A stretch of DNA of 64,000 nucleotides from NCBI GenBank assembly GCA_030848705.1, contig CM061245.1, positions 64,258,006 through 64,322,005 of the forward strand. Reading direction: 5' to 3'. This document shows, piece after piece, positions 56,336 to 64,000 of the stretch. Within the stretch, counting starts at the first letter, position 1. Each line of letters starts with the position of its first letter. This DNA is from Heracleum sosnowskyi (lineage: Eukaryota; Streptophyta; Magnoliopsida; Apiales; Apiaceae). Both the position numbers and the translations under genes were made by a program. Below the pieces are notes generated by a model that saw nothing but the letters and a program-made list of their open reading frames with translations, did no database searches and had not been told where the DNA came from.

Positions 56336-56910
56336 CCCCCTTTGAGTTACAATTTCGGCCTTCGACCTTCTAATATGGCACTTTCTGGATTATGATTTTT
56401 CAGATGTTCGTTTGTTTGTTGTCAGCTGTCACACAACTTCTTAGGAAAATCATTTTCACCCAAAATATATGGACAAAAGTTTTTTTATCAAAACCAAAAT
56501 TCCCATTGTTTTTTGTTATTTTAATACTAACGAAAAGAGATGAGAAATTATTCATTTCCAAAAGTGTTTTCTTTTTATGAAAAAGACAAAATTATTTTTC
56601 AAAAATTTATCACTTTTTCGAAAGATTTTTTCTCTCTTAAATCAAACAAATACAAAAAAAATCTGAATAATATTTAAGAAAGTCAAACAAACAAATAAAC
56701 ACATTTTCTTAAAAATAGTTCCAAAACCAAAACAAATGTTGGAAAATTGAGAACATCAAATAAATGGAGCATTATATTCAACAATGACTTATAGTTTTGA
56801 ATTTTTTGAATTTTTTTTTTTTAATATTTGGTCGTTATTTTTATATTACTTGTTTGTAATTGGATACAATTTCACAAATTTTATGCTATAACTTTCTTAT
56901 ATTATAATAT
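56336..56910. other. Upstream region of the hydrolase gene, 575 bp
   Basis: Space between the hydrolase start codon and the Gypsy-2 5' LTR; the two are divergent. It should contain the hydrolase promoter, but I see no TATA box placed well enough to call. AT-rich with T and A runs. Confidence 0.5.
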
Positions 56911-57415
56911 TGATATGGTCAGAAAAGTAATTATAGAAATATAATTGACTAGTCAAACAAAAGGCCGATATTTAAGGCCCGGCACCCTAATTATTCATTA
57001 ATTTCGTAATTAATGAATAGGGAAAATATACAGCTCATTAAAAGAGCCCAAATTATGGAAATCTTATCAAAGAAGGATCCGAAATCCTAATTAAAGGCAA
57101 TTAATGAGTCATAGCCTTTATCAACAAGGAAAAGACTTCTCCTGCAAGCAATACAATGCTTATCCAATATCAAAAAGGAGACTTATTCGCTAAGACTCCT
57201 AAACATACCATAAATACTAGGCTCCAGACGCCTATATAAGGTCCCTGATCCTACAATCAGAACTACGTCTTTGGCTTGATTCTCAATAACAATTTGAGAT
57301 ACGTAGGCATCTTGTGAGGACCAATTTAGTCCGGAAACACGAGTGCAGCCATTAAAGCTCGAAGCTCATTAAACCTTAGCATTAATTACACAAGCACGTT
57401 TTTTAATCCACAACA
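56911..57415 (+). repeat. Gypsy-2 5' LTR (505 bp, internally deleted)
   Basis: It begins TGATATGGTCAGAAAAG and ends AATCCACAACA, the same family as the Gypsy-1 LTR but 157 bp shorter. The sequence passes directly from TCAGAACTACGT to CTTTGGCTTGATTC, whereas Gypsy-1 has about 166 bp between these, bounded by AGAACTACGT repeats. The 3' LTR lies beyond the window. Confidence 0.9.
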
Positions 57416-57417
57416 TT

Positions 57418-57433
57418 TGGCGCCGTCTGTGGG
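57418..57433 (+). other. Gypsy-2 primer-binding site
   Basis: TGGCGCCGTCTGTGGG, 2 bp after the LTR, identical to Gypsy-1. First nine bases fit tRNA-Asp. Confidence 0.7.
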
Positions 57434-57448
57434 AAAACAACATCAACC

Positions 57449-58048
57449 ATGGCAAATACACGAAGGACAGCTCGGGATAATCAAACTCCTGAGGATCGCC
57501 CTATCACCTCTGAGGCTGATCAGCCACCGCCGACTACTGGCACTGAAGGGGCGAATATCCCCACCAACACTCAAGGACCGGAAATCCCGATTTCGGTTGA
57601 AGGGACAAATCCCCTGTAGATGGTCATTCATGGATCTAATCCACAAGAGACCGTTCACCAGCAACCGATTACGACCGCCCCGCTGATCATGAATGCACCG
57701 AGGAGCCTTCAACTCCATACTACTGATCTCCCTCAATACGCGAATCAGACTGTGGGGATGCCAAGCTATGGCATGCCCCCTCGACCCATGGCGGGCGGTA
57801 GTGGAACTAATCCAATCTACCATGAGGCATATGTACCCCCTTATATTCAAGGTCTGGGACCCCAAACTCGCCAGACCCCTTTCGTTCAAGATTACTCTGG
57901 CCCATACACTGAAGATGAGGGTTATACAACTGGGGAAGATGTCGCCCCAAGAAGGAGACGTTCTTCCCAGACAAATCGGGAGCAACCCCAAACTACTAGG
58001 GAGAAACTTGCAGCCCAAGGGGTGATCCTAGTATTCTGTTGCCCCTAG
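57449..58048 (+). pseudogene. gag: Gypsy-2 gag N-terminus, with stop and frame-changing deletion
   Basis: ATG at 57449 (MANTRRTARDNQTPEDR...) opens 56 codons to a TAG (57617-57619), where Gypsy-1 has Gln. The same frame goes on from 57620 (MVIHGSNPQETVH...) and runs out at 58048. Compared with Gypsy-1, the segment coding the coiled-coil and linker (about 120 bp) is missing at about 58015, and the capsid part continues in another frame at 58039. The breaks prevent a full-length Gag. Confidence 0.85.
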
Positions 58049-61000
58049 GAGATCCTGATGATCCTACACCACCGTTTACTCAAGACATCATGAAAACGGC
58101 TATATCCAGAAAATTTAAGATGCCTTCGATCAAAGCCTATGATGGAACGGGAGATCCCGCAAATCATGTAAGGACCTTCTCCAATGCACTATTGTTGCAG
58201 CCAACCAACGATGCGGTCAAGTGTAGGGCGTTTCCACAAACCTTGGCAGGCATGGCCCAACGTTGGTATAGTCGTCTACCTCCCAACTCTATTGGGTCAT
58301 TCAAGGAACTAAGCAAGGCTTTCATCAATCAGTTCATTAGTGGAAGGGTGCATGAGAAAAGTTCTGTATCGCTCATGGCAATACGTCAAGGAAAGAATGA
58401 AGCCCTAAGGGACTACATCAATCGATTTACTCGGGAGGCTCTGAAAGTCCCGGACTTAGAGGACAGAGTGGCTATGATAGCCCTGCAACAAGGAACTACT
58501 GATGACCACTTCAAAAGGTCGTTGGCTAAACATCCACCCGAGAGCATGTTGAAGCTCCAAGACAGAGCCGGAAAGTATATCAAGGCTGAGGAAAGCATGA
58601 GAAAGTATGAACCAACCGTTGGCGACAGTGGAAACTCAAAGAAAAGGAAAGAAACTCAGGAGTACGACGTCAAGGAAAAGTTCCCCAGAACGTCAAAGAA
58701 CTCCGATTCTCCCCCCAAGAGAAACAATTTTGGGCCAAAATTCACAGAATATGCAAGATTGAATACTCCCAGGAGTCAAATTCTGATAGAGATAGCCAAA
58801 GAAGAAGATATCAAATGGCCAAAGCCAATGAGGGCTGATTTGTCCAAACGGAACCAAAATCAGTTTTGTCGGTTCCACAAAGAAGTCGGTCATGACACCG
58901 ATGATTGTAGGCAATTGAAAGATGAGATTGAGTTTCTGATACGAAGAGGAAAACTCAGCAAATTCACCAAGGATGGAAATCAAGGGAGTCAAAGAGGAAA
59001 TTATGAAAGGAAGGATTATGACAAAAGGGACAACGACCAAGATCGTAACCCTAAGCCCCGAGGGCCAGTTATCAACATGATATTCGGAGGACCAACTGCT
59101 GCTGGGTCCTCCCGAAACTCAAGAAAGGCTTATGCCCGAGAGGTAATGACTGTGGTTGGAGAAGCACCGAAGCGTGCCAGAACAGAAGTGTCAATAGGTT
59201 TTGACGATTCAGACTTGGAAGGGGTGAAGTTCCCCCATGATGATCCTCTTGTCATAATACCTGTGATAGGAAACTCCGAAACAAAAAGAGTCTTGGTTGA
59301 TAATGGAGCTTCAGTGGATATCTTGTTCCACGATGCTTTTATCAAGATGGGTTACACAGACTCTCAGTTAACACCCTCAAATATGCCTATATACGGATTC
59401 AACGGGGTGGAATCAAAAGTGGAAGGCACTATCCAACTCCCGATGACTATAGGGAAAGGGATGAATACGTCTACTCAGATGTTGAACTTCATAATTATAA
59501 AAGCGACTTCAACCTACAATGCAATCCTGGGAAGGACTGGTCTTCATGCGTTCAAGGCTGTTGCCTCATCTTATCATCTAAAAATCAAGTTCCCAACGAG
59601 GAATGGGATTGGTGAAGAACGAGGAGACCAAAAGATGGCTAGAAGTTGTTATGTAGCCGCGTTAAGGCCTGATGGAACCGGGGGGCAAGTTCTCCAAATT
59701 GAAGACATGAATATCAACGACAACGAGGACAGAAGGGGGAAACCGGCTGAGGACTTGGTCCCAATTCCCCTAGTCCCAGGAGAACCAGAGAAGGTGACTT
59801 ATATTGGGGCACTACTGCCCGAACCATTGAAGAGCAAACTCACGTCTTTTCTTCAAGAAAACAATGACGTTTTTGCTTGGACAGCGGCCGACATGCCAGG
59901 GATTGATCCCCAATTGATATCTCACAAATTGAATGTGGATCCAGAAAGGAAGACAGTGAAACAAAAGAAAAGAAATTTTGCTCCAGAGAGGCTTGAAGCC
60001 ATTAAACAAGAAGTGAATAAGCTTTTGGAAGCTGGGTTCATTGAGGAAATCCAATTCCCAGAATGGTTAGCTAACCCCGTGATGGTCAAAAAAGCGAACG
60101 GGAAGTGGAGGATGTGCGTCGACTTCACCGACTTGAATGATGCATGTCCTAAGGATTGTTTTCCCTTACCAAGGATTGATGCTCTAATAGATGCCACTGC
60201 TGGGCATGAGATGTTAAGTTTCATGGATGGCTTCAGTGGATATAATCAAATCAAGATGCACAAAGATGACATCGCCAAGGTATCATTCATCACTGACTTT
60301 GGTGTCTTCTGTTTCTTAGTCATGGCTTTTGGGCTTAAGAATGCAGGAGCAACCTATCAAAGGTTCGTAAACAAAATCTTTGAGCACCTAATTGGAAAAC
60401 CCATGGAGGTCTACGTGGATGACATGTTAGTCAAAAGCCTCGATAAGGCCGATCACATTGAGCACCTCCGAGAGGCATTCGAAGTGCTAAGGCACCACAA
60501 GATGATGTTGAATCCAGCTAAGTGTGCCTTTGGTGTAGGCTCGGGAAAGTTCTTAGGCCTGATGGTTTCCAAGAGAGGAATCGAGGCTAATCCCGACAAA
60601 ATCAAAGCAATTCTAGACATGGAACCACCGAAGACTGTCAAGGATGTCCAAAAACTAACAGGGAGAGTGGCTGCATTAGGAAGATTCATCTCCAAGTCTG
60701 GAGAGAAGTGTTTACCCTTCTTCAAAGCACTCAAAAAAGTGAAATTTTTTGAATGGACAACTGAAAGTCAAGAGGCCTTTGAGGCCCTGAAGAAATACAT
60801 GGCTGAGCCACCACTATTGGCCAAACCAAAACCAGGAGAGGTTCTTTATCTATACTTGGCGGTATCCAACACTGCCCTGGGAGCTGTTTTGGTAAAAGAA
60901 GAGTTAAAGGTTCAGAAACCCATCTACTACGTGAGCAAGATCCTACACGGGGCAGAAATAAACTACTCTACCATAGAGAAGTTTGCCTTAGCCTTGATAA

Positions 61001-62292
61001 TGGCCTCAAGAAAGCTACGCCTGTACTTCCAGGCTCACAAGATAGAGGTCTTGACTGATCAACCTCTAAGAAACATCTTGCATAGCCCTCAAGTTAGTGG
61101 AAGATTGATCAAATGGGCCATTGAATTGGGCGAATTTGACATCAAGTATAAGCCTCGAACGGCCATAAAAGCTCAAGCACTTGCTGACTTCATGGTTGAA
61201 TGTACCATTGACAACCAAGAAGTCGGGGGGCAGGAAGCAATAGTGGAAGACAAGGAAATTGAAGACATAATCTCCAAAGAATGTTGGGTGCTCTATTTTG
61301 ATGGAGCATCAAAAACAAAATCAAGTGGAGCCGGTTTAGTGCTACAAAGTCCTGATGGATTCCTCATTGAGTATGCACTAAAACTTGACTTCCCAACGAC
61401 AAACAATGAGGCCGAGTATGAAGCTCTGATAGCTGGCTTAGGGCTGGCTGGAGCCTTGAGGGTAAAAACTCTGAAAGTATATGGAGACTCGAGGCTAGTG
61501 GTTTCCCAAGTAAATGGGGAATTTGAGGCCAGAGATGAAGTCATGGCCAAGTACTTGAAACTTGTCAAGGCCATCATGACTCAGTTCGACGAATGCTATA
61601 TAGAGCACATTCTAAGGGAAGAAAATGTGAAGGCTGATGCCTTGTCTAAATTTGCTTCTTCCGAAATTGAAAATTATGCAGGAAGTGTCTACTTCCAAGT
61701 CCTGAGGACCCCAAACATCAATGGAAAGTTGGTAGCACCCATTGATGTTGGCGGTTGTTGGATTGATCCCATCAAATCTCATCTAGAAACTGGGTGGTTA
61801 CCCAACGACACTTCAGAAGCACGAAAGCTGTACGTCAGAGCACTAAGGTATACCCTGATTGAGGGAATCCTATACAAGAAGTCTTTCATCATTCCATATC
61901 TGAAATGTTTAAGACCTCAAGAGGCAGAATTGGCCCTGAAGGAAGTACACGAAGGAATTCGTGGACAGCACTTGGGGGGCAGAGCCATTGCCCATAAAAT
62001 CACTCGTCTAGGTTTCTATTGGCCAAGCATACTTGCTGATGCTAAAAGCTATGTAAAGAAATGTGAACGGTGCCAGAAACATGCACCAGTGGTTAGGCAA
62101 CCACCAGAGATGATGACATCCATTAACTCACCTATCCCCTTTGCTATGTGGGGAATGGATATACTCGGGCCATTTCCTATGGCAAGTGTTCAAAGAAAGT
62201 TCTTGATAGTAGCAATTGACTACTTCACCAAGTGGATTGAGGCTAAGCCATTAGCCAAGATAACCACCAAGCAAGTAATGCAATTCTTCTAG
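58039..62292 (+). pseudogene. pol: Gypsy-2 gag-pol, ended by a stop inside integrase
   Basis: 1417 open codons hold the gag capsid (FKMPSIKAYDG, AFPQTLAGMAQRWYSRLPP), zinc knuckle (FCRFHKEVGHDTDDC, about 58864-58908), protease (VLVDNGASVDILF, about 59291), reverse transcriptase (YVDDML, about 60412-60429), a first RNase H with LAVS in place of TDAS, and a second RNase H (YFDGAS, NNEAEYE, GDSRLV, KADALSKF; about 61290-61660). The integrase zinc finger and the first catalytic Asp (WGMDILGPFP) follow. A TAG at 62290-62292 stands where Gypsy-1 has TGG (Trp in HFFWKN). Gag and pol are in one frame, showing that the family ancestrally made one Gag-Pol protein. Confidence 0.9.
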
Positions 62293-62994
62293 GAAAATGT
62301 GATATGCAGATATGGAATTCCACGAGTCCTGGTCACGGACAATGGAACTCAGTTTAACAACGATGAGTTCAAGAAGTATTGTGATGAGAACGATATCAAG
62401 TTGCGCTTCACTTCTGTTGCCCATCCTCAAGCAAATGGGCAAGCTGAGGTTGCAAATCGAATTATCCTGGATGGAATAAAGAAAAGAGTTGAACGCTCCA
62501 TAAACACTTGGGTAGACGAATTACTCCCCATACTTTGGGCATATCGTACTACCTGCAAAGTCACCATTGGAGCTACCCCCTTTCTGTTGGCATATGGGGC
62601 AGAGGCAGTGGTTCCAGTGGAGATTACTCACGCGTCTCCAAGAGTTGAGGCTTATGAACCAGAAACGAATGAAGAAGGCTTGAGGTTGTCTCTAGATCTA
62701 ATTGATGAAGTTAGAGATGAGGCAAATGCCAAGATAGTTGAACATCAAAAGAAGGCATATTTCTACTACAACCTAAGGGTTAAAGAAAGGTTCTTTCGTC
62801 AAGGAGACTTGGTTCTCAGAAAGATTGAAGCATCCGGAGTTGGACAAAAAGGGAAGTTGGCCCCAAATTGGGAAGGACCATATCGCGTCAAAAACATATT
62901 TGGTCGAGGCTCATACAAGCTAGAAACCCTTGAAGGGCATGAGGTGCCAAGGACTTGGCATGCCTCCAATTTGAAAGTTTATTATGTTTAAAGT
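62293..62994 (+). pseudogene. Gypsy-2 integrase C-terminal half, after the stop
   Basis: The frame is the same as the preceding one. ENVICRYGIPRVLVTDNGTQF gives the second catalytic Asp and HPQANGQAEVANR gives the Glu. The C-terminal domain has RQGDLVLRKIEAS and NWEGPYRV and ends LKVYYV. Only the TAG at 62290 separates it from the rest of pol. Confidence 0.88.
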
Positions 62995-63384
62995 GTTTCC
63001 TGAATGGACTCACTACTATGAATAAGGTTTGATAAAACCAACCCAAGTTCTTAAACTTGGATACTATGTAAGGGTTGATCCCATTTTCAAGTTATGAATA
63101 AATTCAGCATTTTCATGTTTTAAAGCTTATATACTATGAGTGTTTGCAAACATTCAAGAAGCAAGAAAACAACACAAGCCATGAATGGCCACAAGATATA
63201 AATAAAAACTTAAATAAGAGTTAAGTTAAGCCCGTAGGCCAAAAGTACATCAATACTGGTACAAGCCAAGAAAGGCCATAAACAAGAACTACAAAAGAAA
63301 CTACATCTAATCTGCCTTGTCCACGTCCTCCTCCTCCTCCTCTTCCTCTCTAGAGTAAAGGGCAGCATCATCAGCCCCGACAGT
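62995..63384. other. Gypsy-2 spacer between pol and the antisense gene
   Basis: The first 90 bp match Gypsy-1. The remainder is A-rich and would hold the 3' UTR of the antisense gene. No frame of interest. Confidence 0.6.
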
Positions 63385-64000
63385 CTAACCAGGTGGAGAA
63401 GTGTGATCCAGGTCTAAGATCCTGTCATCCTCCTCCATCTCGTCCTCTCCAGCCAAAGCCATCTCCAAAGGAGTAGGAAGGTGAGGGCTTGGAAAATCAG
63501 AAATAAGGAGAGATCCAGGCATCTTCTCCAAAACAGCAGAAAGAGCGTCATCCCATCCCTTAGTATACTGAACTGGGAAGAGGAGCTCGTCATGCTTATC
63601 AATCAAGTCCTCGTACTCCGTGGAGTCAAGATACTCGTCGATAAAGTCATCCTTGCCTTTCCTCAAAGACACCAGCTCAGCCTGGGAGTCAGCCAACTCC
63701 TTCTCCTTCCTGGCCAAGGTGGCCTTCAGTGTGCCCACCTCCCCTAGGGCTTTCTCAAACTTGCCTTGGTTGGCCTCAGAAGATGAGCGCCAAGCCTTGG
63801 CTTGAAAGAGAGCCCCTTGGTAGTTGGCATTAACCTACAAGCAAGTTACAAGTCAAATACTTAAACTTGAAATACATTATTAACTGCAAAGAAAAAAGAA
63901 GAGGAGAAATACTTACAGCAGCCATAGCTTGGGATCCAGCATGCTCAACCCCCTCAATGGTGGAGTTGGAGACGAAATCCTTGTAATCACAAGGAGTCAG
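63385..64000 (-). CDS. Antisense coiled-coil ORF of Gypsy-2, 3' end, one intron
   Basis: Minus-strand exons 64000-63917 (28 codons, start off-window) and 63834-63385 join in frame across an 82-bp GT-AG intron (GCT/GTAAGT ... TTGTAG/GTT). The product reads FVSNSTIEGVEHAGSQAMAA, then VNANYQGALFQAKAWRSSS, a Lys/Glu-rich coiled-coil (GTLKATLARKEKELADSQAE), YTKGWDDALSAVLEKMPGS and an acidic C-terminus (EDEMEEDDRILDLDH), stop TAG. This looks like the C-terminal half of the extra antisense protein known in some plant Tat elements; its function is unknown. The frame is intact here although gag-pol is broken. Spliced coding structure on the opposite strand argues for an independent transcript. Confidence 0.65.

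Larger units (their letters stand above)
56911..64000 (+). mobile_element. Gypsy-2: Tat-type retrotransposon, right end off-window
   Basis: Same family as Gypsy-1, in the opposite orientation. 5' LTR, primer-binding site, gag, pol and a 3' region with an antisense gene are present. Lesions: a stop in gag, a deletion with frame change in gag, and a stop in integrase. The remaining reading frames are long and very like Gypsy-1, so inactivation is not old. The 3' LTR and the target duplication cannot be checked. Confidence 0.92.

Noticed and set aside
57443..58018. 191-codon minus-strand frame over Gypsy-2 gag
   Set aside because: Shadow of the gag frame on the other strand, with no homologous open frame preserved over Gypsy-1 gag.

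Overview
The window is nuclear DNA from a flowering plant, probably a eudicot; I cannot name the species. The evidence is GT-AG introns, plant-type Ty3/Gypsy, Ty1/Copia, CACTA, PIF/Harbinger, Helitron and Stowaway elements, a nuclear copy of chloroplast rpoC2, and an AT-rich, gene-poor texture. Only one apparently intact host gene is visible. Most of the rest is transposable-element sequence in nested layers.

Layout. 1-15386 is a stack of three related large LTRs. An outer LTR that starts left of the window is interrupted by two solo LTRs (2694-6208 with TSD ATTAG; 6389-14935 with TSD GTAAG). The second of these holds a 4.2-kb CACTA transposon (9812-13999, TSD ACT) carrying a fumarase exon fragment. 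15387-23108 is a pile of degraded Ty1/Copia copies on the minus strand. It ends against a broken exon of a SYLF-domain gene. 23298-35040 is low-density sequence with a short LTR plus primer-binding site (possible TRIM), a chloroplast rpoC2 insertion, a 1.33-kb PIF/Harbinger element with a transposase C-terminal exon, and one unrecognised reading-frame block. 35747-44275 is a full-length Ty3/Gypsy element of Tat type (Gypsy-1) on the minus strand, with 662-bp LTRs about 98% identical and TSD ACACT.

45336-56335 is the host gene, on the minus strand: seven exons that join in frame into a 312-residue HAD-superfamily class IIA-like hydrolase. Its introns are swollen by Helitrons, a Stowaway MITE nested in another MITE, and AT microsatellites. 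From 56911 to beyond the window end is a second Tat-type element (Gypsy-2) on the plus strand, with several lesions.

The most interesting system is the antisense gene of the Tat elements. Gypsy-2 carries, downstream of pol and on the opposite strand, a spliced coiled-coil ORF. Gypsy-1 keeps in the equivalent place what looks like the promoter end of such a gene: a TATA box, a pyrimidine-rich leader and a very short ORF, preceded by a CGACCTC-rich array with a 91-bp period. Both elements also carry two RNase H domains, the first without its first catalytic Asp.

All coordinates, alignments and identities were made by eye from the sequence. No database search was run.
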